This document shows positions 31,789 through 40,805 of a DNA stretch of 64,000 nt, piece by piece. The stretch is from positions 37,156 through 101,155 of the forward strand of contig JAFSZX010000004.1 of NCBI GenBank assembly GCA_017458825.1. The letters run 5' to 3'. The translations under genes were made by a program, and so were the position numbers. This stretch comes from Oscillospiraceae bacterium (lineage in GTDB: Bacteria > Bacillota > Clostridia > Oscillospirales > Oscillospiraceae). Each line of letters begins with the position of its first letter. The stretch's first letter is position 1. A model generated the notes under the pieces. The model had not been told where the DNA came from and ran no database searches. It saw nothing but the letters and a program-made list of their open reading frames with translations.

Positions 31789-33183
31789 TCAGAACTCCGC
31801 GTTGCCCACGGTGCGGGGATGCAGTTCCACGTCCCGAATGTTGCTGATGCCCGTGAGGTACATCACCATCCGCTCGAAGCCCAGACCAAAGCCGGCGTGG
31901 GTGCAGGAGCCGTACCGACGCAGATCGCAGTACCACCAGTAATCCTCCGGCTTCATGCCGAGCTCCCGAATACGGGATTCCAATACCTCCAGACGCTCCT
32001 CGCGCTGACTGCCGCCCACGATCTCCCCGATGCCCGGGACCAGACAATCCGCCGCCGCCACCGTTTTGCCGTCGTCATTCAGGCGCATATAGAACGCCTT
32101 GATCTCCTTGGGATAGTCGGTGACGAACACGGGGCGCTTGTACACCTGCTCCGTGAGGAACCGCTCATGCTCCGTTTGCAGATCGGTGCCCCACGCCACA
32201 GGGAAGTCAAACTGATCGTTGTGCTTTTTGAGGATCTCCACCGCCTCGGTGTAGCTGACCCGGGCAAAGTCGCTGGACGCCACGTGCTCCAGCCGCTCCC
32301 GCAGACCCTTGTCCACAAAGCCGGTGAAAAAGTCGATCTCGTCACTGCACCGCTCCAGTGTGCGCCGGATAATGTGCTTGATCATCGCCTCCGCCACGTC
32401 CATATCGCCGTGAAGGTCGGTAAACGCCATCTCCGGCTCGATCATCCAGAATTCAGCGGCATGGCGCTGGGTGTTGGAATTCTCGGCGCGGAAAGTGGGA
32501 CCGAAGGTATATACGTCGCCAAACGCCATGGCAAAGTTCTCCGCGTTGAGCTGACCCGATACGGTGAGGCTGGTCTTTTTGCCGAAAAAGTCCCGGGAAT
32601 AGTCCACGGAGCCGTCCTCACGGCGGGGCACGTTCTGCAGATCCAGCGTTGTCACCTGGAACATCTCGCCGGCACCCTCGGCGTCCGACCCTGTGATGAT
32701 GGGGGTGTGAACGTACACAAAGCCGCGGCTCTGGAAAAACTCATGCACCGCGTAAGCCGCCACGGAGCGGACGCGAAAAGCCGCGCTGAACAGATTGGTG
32801 CGGGGACGCAGATGTTGGATGGTGCGTAAAAATTCCACGCTGTGACGCTTCTTTTGCAGAGGATATTCCGGAGTGGATCTGCCCTCCACCGTGATGGCGG
32901 ACGCCTGCAGTTCCAGCGGCTGACGCGCCTGAGGCGTCAACACCACGCTGCCGCGCACGATCAGCGCCGCGCCCACGTTCTGGGCGGCGATCTCTTTATA
33001 GTTATCCAGCGATTCGCCCGACATGACTACCTGCAGGTTGCGCAGGCAGGAGCCGTCGTTAAGTTCAATAAAGCCGAAGGTCTTCATATCGCGGATGGTG
33101 CGTGCCCAGCCGCATACGGTGATCTCCCTGCCGCTCCAGACCTCCCGGTCGGCGAACAGGGCGGCGATTTTAACTCGTTCCAT
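31789..33183 (-). CDS. asnS: Asparaginyl-tRNA synthetase
   Basis: Class II synthetase that charges tRNA-Asn (464 residues). It has an N-terminal OB-fold anticodon domain ([20 protein letters not shown]), motif 2 [19 protein letters not shown] and motif 3 [13 protein letters not shown], and the short form lacking a GAD insert identifies AsnRS rather than AspRS. ATG 33183 is eight to nine bases after GGTGGAG; an upstream GTG at 33192 is too close to that site. A divergent promoter region separates it from psuK. Confidence 0.95.
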   Translation of the reverse strand: MERVKIAALFADREVWSGREITVCGWARTIRDMKTFGFIELNDGSCLRNLQVVMSGESLDNYKEIAAQNVGAALIVRGSVVLTPQARQPLELQASAITVEGRSTPEYPLQKKRHSVEFLRTIQHLRPRTNLFSAAFRVRSVAAYAVHEFFQSRGFVYVHTPIITGSDAEGAGEMFQVTTLDLQNVPRREDGSVDYSRDFFGKKTSLTVSGQLNAENFAMAFGDVYTFGPTFRAENSNTQRHAAEFWMIEPEMAFTDLHGDMDVAEAMIKHIIRRTLERCSDEIDFFTGFVDKGLRERLEHVASSDFARVSYTEAVEILKKHNDQFDFPVAWGTDLQTEHERFLTEQVYKRPVFVTDYPKEIKAFYMRLNDDGKTVAAADCLVPGIGEIVGGSQREERLEVLESRIRELGMKPEDYWWYCDLRRYGSCTHAGFGLGFERMVMYLTGISNIRDVELHPRTVGNAEF

Positions 33184-33218
33184 AGAGAACACTCCACCTT
33201 TTCGTGTAATTTCCTGCT

Positions 33219-33247
33219 ATTATAGCGCATTGAGGACCTGATGACAA
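33219..33247 (-). promoter_or_regulatory. asnS promoter
   Basis: TTGTCA (33247-33242), 17 bases, TATAAT (33224-33219). Confidence 0.75.
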
Positions 33248-33303
33248 GATTTTTTCCCGCGGTTGCCGCGGTTTTGTGAAAAAACCCGGGAGGCTTGGCG
33301 CTC

Positions 33304-33332
33304 TTGACATTTTTGCCGGCGGCTTTTACAAT
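33304..33332 (+). promoter_or_regulatory. psuK-psuG promoter
   Basis: TTGACA (33304-33309), 17 bases, TACAAT (33327-33332), about 35 bases before the psuK start. Confidence 0.75.
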
Positions 33333-33366
33333 AAAACGAAGGAAGAAACAGGGGGGGAGAGCGGAT

Positions 33367-34287
33367 ATGGCGTATGCGGCGGTGATCGGCGCGGCGAATA
33401 TGGACGTGGGCGCACTGTCCGGCGCGCCGCTTCGCATGGGGGATTCCAACCCGGGCGAGGTCAAGCTCTCCTGCGGCGGTGTGGGGCGGAATATTGCCCA
33501 TAATCTGCGGCTTTTGGGGGTGGAAACGTCCCTGATCACCGTACTGGGGGAGGACAGCTTTGCCACGGAGCTGCGGCAAAACGCCGACGCCGTGGGGCTG
33601 GATCTTACCCGAAGTGTTACGGTGCCCGGCGGAAGGACGTCCTCCTACGTCTACGTGGCGGACGCCGACGGCGATATGACGGCGGCGGTGAACGATATGG
33701 CGATCTATGACCGCCTGACACCGGAGGCACTGGCGCCCCACCTGCCGTTTATCAACGGCGCGGCGGCGGTGGTGCTGGACGCTAATTTGCCGGAGGAGAC
33801 CATCGAATGGCTGTGCCGGAATACGACGGCGCGGATCATGGCGGATCCCGTTTCCGCCGCAAAAGCGCCGCACTTGAAAAACGTATTGGGGCGGTTGTTT
33901 GCCCTCAAGCCAAACCGGCTGGAGGCGGAAGCGTTGACCGGCATGACGATCCGCTCGGCGGCGGACGCGAGGGACGCCGCGGCGCAGTTGCTGGAAGCGG
34001 GCGTGGAGCAGGTGTATCTGTCGCTGGCGGCGCAAGGCATTGTGGCGGCGTGGCACGGCGGCACGGCACATCTTTTGACGCCGCAGATCACAGCGGTCAG
34101 CACCACCGGCGGAGGCGACGCGATGATGGCGGCGCTGGCCGCCATGCTGGCGGAGGGCGCAACGCCGGAGCAGGCGGCGCGGTTTGCCGCCGGAGCAGGG
34201 GCACTGGCATCCATGAGCACGGAAACAGTAAATCCCGCCATGTGCCGGGAGGCCGTGGAGGAGCTTTTGAAAGGAGCGGCAGTATGA
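33367..34287 (+). CDS. psuK: PfkB-family kinase, probable pseudouridine kinase
   Basis: The 306-residue ribokinase-fold enzyme probably phosphorylates pseudouridine to pseudouridine 5'-phosphate. The N-terminal GAANMDVGA and CGGVGRNIAHNL and the C-terminal STTGGGDAMMAAL (catalytic Asp within GGGDA) are PfkB signatures. ATG 33367 follows GGGGGAGAGCGGAT. The gene overlaps psuG by ATGA, and that pairing is the main basis for substrate assignment. A nucleoside kinase of other specificity cannot be excluded. Confidence 0.87.
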   Translation: MAYAAVIGAANMDVGALSGAPLRMGDSNPGEVKLSCGGVGRNIAHNLRLLGVETSLITVLGEDSFATELRQNADAVGLDLTRSVTVPGGRTSSYVYVADADGDMTAAVNDMAIYDRLTPEALAPHLPFINGAAAVVLDANLPEETIEWLCRNTTARIMADPVSAAKAPHLKNVLGRLFALKPNRLEAEALTGMTIRSAADARDAAAQLLEAGVEQVYLSLAAQGIVAAWHGGTAHLLTPQITAVSTTGGGDAMMAALAAMLAEGATPEQAARFAAGAGALASMSTETVNPAMCREAVEELLKGAAV

Positions 34288-35213
34288 AGCATCCGTATTT
34301 GGACGTTGCGCCGGAGGTAAGCCGGGCGCTGGAGGACGGCAGACCGGTGGTGGCGCTGGAGAGCACCATTATTTCCCACGGGATGCCCTATCCGCAAAAC
34401 GTGGAGACGGCGCTTGCGGTGGAGGAGATCATCCGCCGGAACGGAGCCGTTCCCGCCACCGTCGCCGTGATCGGCGGACGGCTCAAGGCGGGCTTGACGA
34501 AAGAGGAGATCGACTATCTGGGGCGCACCGGCGCCGGTGTGACCAAGGCGAGCCGCCGGGATCTGCCGGTACTGGTCGCCAAGGGGATGGACGGCGCTAC
34601 CACCGTGACCACTACCATGATGATCGCCGCCATGGCAGGAATCCGGGTGTTTGCCACCGGCGGTATCGGCGGCGTGCACCGTGGCGCGGAAACGACGATG
34701 GATATTTCCGCGGATCTGGAGGAGCTGGCGCAAACGCCGGTGATGGTGATCTGCGCCGGCGCCAAGTCGATCCTGGACCTGGGATTGACGCTGGAATATC
34801 TGGAGACGAAGGGCGTTCCCGTGATCGGATACGGCACGTCCGAATTGCCGGCGTTTTACACGGACCGATCCGGTTTCGGCGTGGATTACCGGCTGGATAC
34901 GCCGGAGGAGCTGGCGCAGGCGTTCCACGCCCAGCGGGCGCTGGGGCTCAAGGGCGGTATGCTGGTGACCAATCCCATTCCGGCGGAATACGCCATGGAT
35001 CCCGATGTGATCGACCGCGCCATTGCGCAGGCTCTTGCGGAAAGCAAGGAGCAGGGCGTTCGGGGCAAAGCGACCACGCCGTTTTTGCTCGCACGGGTAA
35101 AAGAGATCACCGGCGGCGACAGCCTGGCCTCCAACATCCAACTGGTTTACAATAACGCGGAACTGGCGGCAAAGACCGCCGCGGCGCTTTGCCGGATACA
35201 AAAGGAGAAGTAA
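34284..35213 (+). CDS. psuG: Pseudouridine-5'-phosphate glycosidase
   Basis: Cleaves pseudouridine 5'-phosphate to uracil and ribose 5-phosphate in pseudouridine salvage. The 309 residues show ALESTIISHGMPYPQN, GRTGAGVTKASRRDLP, ATGGIGGVHRGAE and the C-terminal NPIPAEYAMD block typical of PsuG. It is translationally coupled to psuK, so RNA-derived pseudouridine is taken to uracil by two adjacent enzymes. Confidence 0.94.
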   Translation: MKHPYLDVAPEVSRALEDGRPVVALESTIISHGMPYPQNVETALAVEEIIRRNGAVPATVAVIGGRLKAGLTKEEIDYLGRTGAGVTKASRRDLPVLVAKGMDGATTVTTTMMIAAMAGIRVFATGGIGGVHRGAETTMDISADLEELAQTPVMVICAGAKSILDLGLTLEYLETKGVPVIGYGTSELPAFYTDRSGFGVDYRLDTPEELAQAFHAQRALGLKGGMLVTNPIPAEYAMDPDVIDRAIAQALAESKEQGVRGKATTPFLLARVKEITGGDSLASNIQLVYNNAELAAKTAAALCRIQKEK

Positions 35214-35215
35214 GA

Positions 35216-35494
35216 ATGTCAGATCTGGAAATCCGCATGCTATTGGTTTACCTGATCGTCGTCAATATCATGACCTTTTACGCCTTCGGCGCCGATAAGC
35301 GCCAGGCGCAGCGAGGCAAACGGCGCGTCCCGGAGCGGACACTCTTCATGCTGGCACTTTGCGGCGGCAGTCTGGGAGCGGTGTACGGGATGATCGGTTT
35401 CCGCCACAAGACGCGCCACTGGCAGTTCCGCGTGGGGTTGCCGCTGGTCCTGTTGGTACACGCCGTGCTGGTGGTGTGGATTTCGATCCGATAA
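35216..35494 (+). CDS. DUF1294 family membrane protein
   Basis: The 92-residue protein has three hydrophobic segments and the DUF1294 hallmarks NIMTFYAFGADKRQAQRGKR and LALCGGSLGAVYGM, then FRHKTRHWQF. Function is unknown. ATG 35216 follows AAAGGAG, two bases after the psuG stop, so it is the third cistron of the psuKG operon. A terminator follows ten bases after its stop codon. Confidence 0.85.
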   Translation: MSDLEIRMLLVYLIVVNIMTFYAFGADKRQAQRGKRRVPERTLFMLALCGGSLGAVYGMIGFRHKTRHWQFRVGLPLVLLVHAVLVVWISIR

Positions 35495-35503
35495 AAAACG
35501 ATA

Positions 35504-35540
35504 CCTGCCGGGAAACGAAACGTTTCACGGCAGGTTTTTT
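35504..35540 (+). terminator. Terminator of the psuKG operon
   Basis: CCTGCCG (35504-35510) pairs with CGGCAGG (35528-35534), with GAAACG/CGTTTC inside, followed by TTTTTT. Confidence 0.85.
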
Positions 35541-35587
35541 AGTCGGGAGCGGCTTTTGACGGGGGGGCGGGGCGCTTTTCTGTGGAA

Positions 35588-36895
35588 TCAAAGCACTTTG
35601 CGACCGTTGATGAATTTGGCGGCGACGTGCCGCTCGTCGGACAAAAACGCCGCCCGCTCGATCCGCTGGCGCGGTGTGCGGGGGTTGAGATCGGACAGGG
35701 CGCTGTCGTCGATCACCACCGCGTCAAACCAGAAGCCGGGCTCGAAGCTCCCTGCCTTGCCCCAGAGGGAGCCGCCGCCCTTGGTGGCGAGATAGAACGA
35801 CTCCTCAAAGGAGAGATAGGTGCGCTTGGCAAAGGGGTCGCCCTTCCGCTCCGCGGTGTGCCAATAGATCCGGGAGGCGTTCACCGCGTCGGTCACGGCG
35901 CGGAAGAGATTCAGCGTACTGCCTGCCGCCATGTCGGAGCCAAGACCTACGTGGATGCCGGCGTCCAGATACCGGCGCACCGGCGCGGCATAGCCGGTGG
36001 TATGGAAGTTGCTCTGGGGACAGTGCGCCACCCATAAGAGGGCGCGGCGGCGCATCAGCGCGAATTCCTCCTCGGTGGGGAACACGCAGTGCGCCTGCAC
36101 GCTGGGTACCAGAGTGCCCAGCATATCGTACCGGTCGTACGTCTCACCGTAGCAGCCGGCGTCCGGCTCCAGCGACTTGACCCATTCGATCTCGTCCAGC
36201 CCCTCGCTCAAATGGGACTGGGTGGGGACCCGGAACCGGCGGATCAGCGATTGCAAACCCGCCATACACTCTCGCGTGCAGGAGGGGGTATAACGGGGCG
36301 TGATCATGGGTTTGACAAATTCATATCGGTCGTGGGTGCGCTCCAGCCAGAGCGCCGTTTCCGCGAGAGATTCCTCCGTGGTTTCCGACAGCCCCTCGAT
36401 GGAGTTGCGATCCATATTCAGCTTTCCCACGTAGGAGACAAATCCCTTTGCCGCCAGCTTTTCCATCAAAAGCTCCGTGGCGGCGCGGTGGATGGTGGCA
36501 AAGGTGCAGGTACGGGTAGTGGCGGTGCGGAGGAGATCTTCGGTGAACCGCTCATAGGCGCGCTCAGCGTAGGCAAGGTCGGCATACTGCCGCTCCTCCG
36601 GCAGAGAGTACTGCTCAAACCAGCTGCTCCATACGCTTTGGGGCGACATCGCCATACCCAGACCGCGAAAACCGTACTGGGGCGCGTGCTGGTGGATATC
36701 CGCCATGCCGGGAATGATGAGCTTGCCGGTGTAGTCATACACCGGTATCGCCGAGAGCGTTTCAGGCAACGCGTCGTAGACGCCCTCCACCGTCTGACCG
36801 CGGCATACCACATAGCCGCCGTCCCGTATTTCAAAGGCCTGGGGCGTGGGTGTGTGCAGGATGGTGCCCTTGAGCGCAAAAATCCTCTCGTCCAT
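35588..36895 (-). CDS. guaD: Guanine deaminase / amidohydrolase
   Basis: The 435-residue amidohydrolase probably deaminates guanine to xanthine. Metal ligands are visible in GMADIHQHAPQYG (HxH), SHLSEG, AHCVFP and GLGSDMAAG (the catalytic Asp). Guanine deaminase is the best match by motif layout; other purine or chlorohydrolase relatives are possible. ATG 36895 follows GGAAAGGAG, and a near-consensus promoter precedes it. It lies convergent to psuKG, giving a small nucleobase-salvage neighbourhood. Confidence 0.87.
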   Translation of the reverse strand: MDERIFALKGTILHTPTPQAFEIRDGGYVVCRGQTVEGVYDALPETLSAIPVYDYTGKLIIPGMADIHQHAPQYGFRGLGMAMSPQSVWSSWFEQYSLPEERQYADLAYAERAYERFTEDLLRTATTRTCTFATIHRAATELLMEKLAAKGFVSYVGKLNMDRNSIEGLSETTEESLAETALWLERTHDRYEFVKPMITPRYTPSCTRECMAGLQSLIRRFRVPTQSHLSEGLDEIEWVKSLEPDAGCYGETYDRYDMLGTLVPSVQAHCVFPTEEEFALMRRRALLWVAHCPQSNFHTTGYAAPVRRYLDAGIHVGLGSDMAAGSTLNLFRAVTDAVNASRIYWHTAERKGDPFAKRTYLSFEESFYLATKGGGSLWGKAGSFEPGFWFDAVVIDDSALSDLNPRTPRQRIERAAFLSDERHVAAKFINGRKVL

Positions 36896-36931
36896 ACGCG
36901 GCTCCTTTCCGAAAACCTGTTTTCTGCCTGT

Positions 36932-36960
36932 ATCATACCTGTTTTTTTTCGATCCGTCAA
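36932..36960 (-). promoter_or_regulatory. guaD promoter
   Basis: TTGACG (36960-36955), 17 bases, TATGAT (36937-36932). Confidence 0.8.
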
Positions 36961-36984
36961 CAAAAATCCGTCGATTTATACAAG

Positions 36985-37020
36985 AAAACTCCCCTGTCAA
37001 TGCTGAAACAGGGGAGTTTT
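36985..37020 (-). terminator. Terminator of the amino-acid ABC operon
   Basis: AAAACTCCCCTGT (36985-36997) pairs with ACAGGGGAGTTTT (37008-37020); T-rich on the minus strand after the stem. It lies 18 bases after the ATPase stop. Confidence 0.85.
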
Positions 37021-37038
37021 GCACAGAAATAAAGGGTG

Positions 37039-37788
37039 TTACAGCACCTTGGCCAGGAAATCCCGCAGACGCGGATCCTTGGGCGCGTCGAAGATTTGGG
37101 AAGGCGTGCCCTGCTCGAGGATGGCACCGTTTGCCATAAAGACCACACGGTCCGCCACCTCCCGGGCAAAGCCCATTTCGTGGGTCACCACCGCCATAGT
37201 CATGCCGTCCTTTGCAAGAGAGCGCATCAGATCCAGCACCTCGCCCACCATTTCCGGATCCAGAGCGGAGGTGGGCTCGTCAAAGAGCATTACTTCCGGC
37301 TCCATCGCCAGCGCGCGCACGATGGCGATTCGCTGTTTTTGGCCGCCGGAGAGCATATTGGGATACTCGTTCGCTTTATCGGAAAGACCGATCCGCTCCA
37401 ACAGAGCCATTGCCTGCGCCTGCGCCTGTGACGGCGTTTTCTTTTTCAGCTTCACAGGCGCCATGGTGATATTCTGCAGGACCGTTTTGTGGGGGAAGAG
37501 GTTGAAGTGCTGAAACACCATGCCCATTTTCTGCCGGTGCCGGTCGATGTTCACCGACGGGTCCGCCAGATTCACGCCGTCAAAATACACGGCGCCGGAG
37601 GTGGGCGTTTCCAGCAGGTTCAGCGAACGAAGCAGCGTGGATTTGCCGGAGCCGGACGGGCCGATCACCGCCACCACCTCGCCGCGGCAGACGTCGATAC
37701 TGCAGTCGTTCAGCGCCAGCACGGCGCCGTTATGATAGGATTTGACCAGATGTTGTACGCTGATGAGCGCTTCAGTGCTTGTCGCCAC
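37039..37788 (-). CDS. Polar amino-acid ABC transporter ATP-binding protein (GlnQ-type)
   Basis: The 249-residue ATPase has Walker [13 protein letters not shown]-loop [10 protein letters not shown], signature [16 protein letters not shown] and Walker [15 protein letters not shown], with the short length and strict motif match of the GlnQ/HisP family. Its start overlaps the permease stop by 17 bases. It powers uptake of a polar amino acid with the permease and binding protein encoded upstream. Confidence 0.94.
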   Translation of the reverse strand: MATSTEALISVQHLVKSYHNGAVLALNDCSIDVCRGEVVAVIGPSGSGKSTLLRSLNLLETPTSGAVYFDGVNLADPSVNIDRHRQKMGMVFQHFNLFPHKTVLQNITMAPVKLKKKTPSQAQAQAMALLERIGLSDKANEYPNMLSGGQKQRIAIVRALAMEPEVMLFDEPTSALDPEMVGEVLDLMRSLAKDGMTMAVVTHEMGFAREVADRVVFMANGAILEQGTPSQIFDAPKDPRLRDFLAKVL

Positions 37789-38503
37789 GGCGCATCCTCC
37801 TTTCGATCGCTTCGATACCCTTGGATGCCGGGTAGTTGATGCAGAAATAGACCAGCGCCGCCAGTGTGTAGGGCGCCAGAGAGATGCCGGTAGAACCGGC
37901 GATGGTCTTGGCGGCGAACATCATCTCCGCCATGCCCAGCACCGAGCAGATGGAGGATTCCTTTACCATGGTCACCAGCTCGTTTGCCAGAGCCGGCAAC
38001 ACGTTTTTGATCGCCTGAGGCAGTACCACCAGACGCATGCTCTGCCAGGAGCTTAAGCCCAGAGAACGGGCGGCTTCGTTCTGTCCGGCGTCTACCGCCA
38101 GAATACCGGCGCGGAAGATCTCCGCCACGTACGCGGAGCTGTTGAGCGCCAGCGCCACCACGCCGGGGACAAAGCGGCTGATGTCCACAAAGCCCAGCAG
38201 TGTGACACGGGGCAGGGAGATGGCGTAAAAGAGGCCGTAGTAGATGATGGACAGCTGTACCAGCATGGGAGTGGAACGGAACAGCGCGATATACGCGCCG
38301 GAAATGCCCTTGACCAGCCTGTTTTTGCTCAAACGCATCAGCGCCAGCGTCAGCGCCGGAATCACCGCCAGCAAAACGGAGAAGACCGCCAGCAACAGCG
38401 TGTATTCAATGCCCCGCACAAACGCCGTGGCGTATTTGGGCAGGAAGGAAAAATTCAAAAAATCCGAGGGGCGCATCTCGGTAAACAGATTGCTCCACCA
38501 CAT
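37772..38503 (-). CDS. Polar amino-acid ABC transporter permease
   Basis: The 243-residue permease has about five hydrophobic segments; [20 protein letters not shown] and the EAA loop ([20 protein letters not shown]) match the HEQRo/GlnP permease family. ATG 38503 lies after GGAAAGGAG; a TTG ten codons earlier is inside that site region. A perfect 15-bp hairpin separates it from the binding-protein gene. Confidence 0.92.
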   Translation of the reverse strand: MWWSNLFTEMRPSDFLNFSFLPKYATAFVRGIEYTLLLAVFSVLLAVIPALTLALMRLSKNRLVKGISGAYIALFRSTPMLVQLSIIYYGLFYAISLPRVTLLGFVDISRFVPGVVALALNSSAYVAEIFRAGILAVDAGQNEAARSLGLSSWQSMRLVVLPQAIKNVLPALANELVTMVKESSICSVLGMAEMMFAAKTIAGSTGISLAPYTLAALVYFCINYPASKGIEAIERRMRRGDKH

Positions 38504-38531
38504 AGGGGGATACTCCTTTCCGAAAAGAAAC

Positions 38532-38565
38532 AAAAAGCCGCGGCGGCGAACCGCCGCGGCTTTTT
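38532..38565 (-). terminator. Perfect hairpin between binding-protein and permease genes
   Basis: A 15-bp perfect stem (38532-38546 with 38551-38565), GC core with A-run and T-run, loop CGAA. It is a full rho-independent terminator in form, placed inside the operon 11 bases after the first gene. Confidence 0.8.
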
Positions 38566-38575
38566 ACGGTTTACG

Positions 38576-39382
38576 TCAGTCGGCAGAGACCTCTACCGCC
38601 ACGTCGGCCAGCGCATCGGCGTCGGCGATGAACGCTTCTATCTTGTTCTGTTCGTTCATCTTGGCGATGGCGGCGTTGATGGCGGGCAGCAGGCCCTTGG
38701 GATCGCCCTTGGCAACGGCGATGCAGTAGGGGGCGGCCTCACCCAGCTCGGAGGAGGCGGGCGCAACAGCCAGATCAGCGTTTGCCTCGGCATACTGCTG
38801 TGCCACGCCGCCGTCCAGCACCACGGCGTCTACCTTGCCGTAGGTCAGATCGTTGATGAGATCCAGCACCGACTGGAGCGACACGGCGTTGGCGCCGGGC
38901 ATGCTGTCGGCAATGATGTCCAGCTTGGTGGTCGCCGCCTGCGCGCCGACGGATTTGCCCTCAAAGTCGGCAAGCGTCTGGAACGCGTCCGCCGCGTCAG
39001 CCTTTACCAGGATCGCCGGAGGCACGTCGGTATAGTAGGGATCGGAAAAGTCGGCGTTGGCAAGACGATCCTCGGTGGCTTCCATGGCGGCGATGACCAT
39101 ATCGAAGTCACCCTTATCCATGGAGGTGAGCAGATAGTCAAAGCCCATGTTCTCGATCTTCAGCTCCTTGCCCATCTCGTCGGCGATGAACTGCGCCACG
39201 GACACGTCGATACCGCCGTAGACCATTTCGCCGTTTTTATCGGGATACATGAACTCAAAGGGCGCGTAATCCGCGCTGGTGCCGACGACCAGCACCGAAT
39301 CGTCCTTCTTGCTTCCTTCGCCACAGGCGACCAGCGCCAGCGCCATGACCAGCGCCAACAGTAATGCAAATACTTTTTTCAT
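38576..39382 (-). CDS. Polar amino-acid ABC transporter binding lipoprotein
   Basis: The 268-residue protein has a signal peptide with lipobox (MALALVACGEG, Cys at 20) and the SBP_bac_3 fold: VVGTSADYAPFEFMYPDKNG at the mature start and GFDYLLTSMDKGDFDMVIAA with the usual Asp/Arg-rich ligand site region. It captures a polar amino acid outside the cell. First gene of the operon with its own strong promoter; a hairpin follows it, so it is probably made in excess over the membrane parts. Confidence 0.93.
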   Translation of the reverse strand: MKKVFALLLALVMALALVACGEGSKKDDSVLVVGTSADYAPFEFMYPDKNGEMVYGGIDVSVAQFIADEMGKELKIENMGFDYLLTSMDKGDFDMVIAAMEATEDRLANADFSDPYYTDVPPAILVKADAADAFQTLADFEGKSVGAQAATTKLDIIADSMPGANAVSLQSVLDLINDLTYGKVDAVVLDGGVAQQYAEANADLAVAPASSELGEAAPYCIAVAKGDPKGLLPAINAAIAKMNEQNKIEAFIADADALADVAVEVSAD

Positions 39383-39428
39383 CGTTTTCTCCTGCTTTCT
39401 TTCAATTTGATAATTTATATCATGCCGC

Positions 39429-39489
39429 CGGGCTCATCGCCCGACCTCTTGACGCTGTTTATCATAAACGCCCCACGCATAAAAGTCAA
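39429..39489 (-). promoter_or_regulatory. Promoter of the polar amino-acid ABC operon
   Basis: TTGACT (39489-39484), 17 bases, TATGAT (39466-39461). A small GGGC/GCCC hairpin (39429-39443) lies in the leader. Confidence 0.75.
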
Positions 39490-39628
39490 CAGAAAAATGA
39501 ATAAAATTTCACATAAAACGGCGTTTTTGTGAAATATGACAAGGAGAAACCCGTTATAGCTGGCGAAAACACAGCATTATCACGACAACAGTATTCGCAT
39601 AAATGTATAAATATACAAATATGCGCAT

Positions 39629-39657
39629 AAAAAGTGCGCCCGCGGAAACGGACGCAC
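39629..39657 (-). terminator. Terminator of the NlpC/P60 gene
   Basis: GTGCGCCCG (39634-39642) against CGGACGCAC (39649-39657) with one wobble; on the minus strand it is followed by TTTTT. Confidence 0.7.
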
Positions 39658-39677
39658 AGGGAAAACGGGGGCAAACA

Positions 39678-40589
39678 TCAGTCGATGACGCGGCCCGCCC
39701 CGATATAGGCGGCGGCGTAATAGCTCTCATAGAGGGAATTGACGGTCACGCCGCGGCTGGAGCTGGCGTGGATAAAAAGACCGTCGCCCAGATACAGACC
39801 CACGTGGCTGACGCCGCCGCAGGTGTTGAAAAACACCAGATCGCCCGCCTGACGGGCATAGTCGCTGATATGGCGGCTTATGTCATACTGATCGGAAGCG
39901 CCGTGGGGCAGGGTATAGCCGAAAGGCGCAAAGACCGCCATGGTGAAGCCGGAACAATCCGTGCCGCTTTTACTGCTGCCGCCGTATACATAAGGCGTGC
40001 CGGAGAACGTGCGGGCGTAGGCAATGATCTCCTCCTCCACGGCGCCGCTGGCCCAGGTGCCCTCATAGTCGGCATAGACCACCAGACAGCACTGCGCGGC
40101 GGGAACGTAGCCGGTGACGCCGGCAAAGCAGACGCGATACCAATCGCCCTCCGCGCCTAAAAGGCGCAAAACCTTGCCGTTGACCGCCGTGCGCAAAGCC
40201 GCGCTGTTCCCGTCCGGCTCGGCGTAAAGCGTGGCGCTGTACGCGGTGACCTGCGCGCCGCCGTATTGCAGTGCCAGCGCCGCGTCCGACACCGCCTGCG
40301 CCGTCTGCTGTGCCTGTGCGTGTAACAGAGATTGCTGTGCCTGCAGTGTCTGGGTGGACAGCGCCGACAGAGAGAGCGTTTCGCTGCTTTGCAAAAGACC
40401 CATGTCGATCGCCATCTGCCAGACGCTGTCACCGGAGAGCGCCAGCTCCGCGCCGCCGGACACGCCGGAGAGCGCCAACGTCTGCCGTGCCGCGTCATAC
40501 CCGCCGTCTTCACCGGCGGCACGGGCGGTGGTGATACAGCACAGCAACACGCCGAATACCAATATAAAGCACTTGAGTTTGTGTGACAT
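39678..40589 (-). CDS. Secreted NlpC/P60 cell-wall endopeptidase with SH3 domain
   Basis: The 303-residue protein has an N-terminal signal peptide (cleaved near ARAAG, about residue 25), a bacterial SH3 domain (about 106-172) and a C-terminal NlpC/P60 domain (about 185-303). Catalytic residues are Cys212 (GTDCSGF), His262 (VSHVGLYLG) and His274 (IHASS). It probably cuts peptidoglycan stem peptides outside the cell. Upstream lie three 11-bp-spaced TGTWAH-like repeats, the WalR recognition pattern, which fits control of autolysins by WalKR. Confidence 0.93.
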   Translation of the reverse strand: MSHKLKCFILVFGVLLCCITTARAAGEDGGYDAARQTLALSGVSGGAELALSGDSVWQMAIDMGLLQSSETLSLSALSTQTLQAQQSLLHAQAQQTAQAVSDAALALQYGGAQVTAYSATLYAEPDGNSAALRTAVNGKVLRLLGAEGDWYRVCFAGVTGYVPAAQCCLVVYADYEGTWASGAVEEEIIAYARTFSGTPYVYGGSSKSGTDCSGFTMAVFAPFGYTLPHGASDQYDISRHISDYARQAGDLVFFNTCGGVSHVGLYLGDGLFIHASSSRGVTVNSLYESYYAAAYIGAGRVID

Positions 40590-40642
40590 ACGAAACGATT
40601 CCTTTCCGGCGACAAGACGCCGTTTTGGGAGAGGTCATCTGT

Positions 40643-40695
40643 ATTATAACACAACGATTTCAAAAAAGCTACAAAAAAATTACAAAATGATAACA
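40643..40695 (-). promoter_or_regulatory. NlpC/P60 promoter with WalR-type direct repeats
   Basis: An extended -10, TGTTATAAT with TATAAT at 40648-40643, has no good -35. In its place are direct repeats TGTTAT (40695-40690), TGTAAT (40684-40679) and TGTAGC (40673-40668), each separated by exactly five bases. The first two fit the published WalR box TGTWAH-N5-TGTWAH perfectly; the third departs at its last bases and overlaps the -35 position. This is the arrangement expected for an activator-dependent promoter. Confidence 0.65.
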
Positions 40696-40805
40696 AAATT
40701 TTCAAAGCGGTAAAAATTTCTGTTCGCGCATATCAGCCAAGCTGTGGTGAATAGAGATGGGAGCATGGAAAACGGCGCGACGCGCCGAAAGAAAGGAGCA
40801 GAGAG

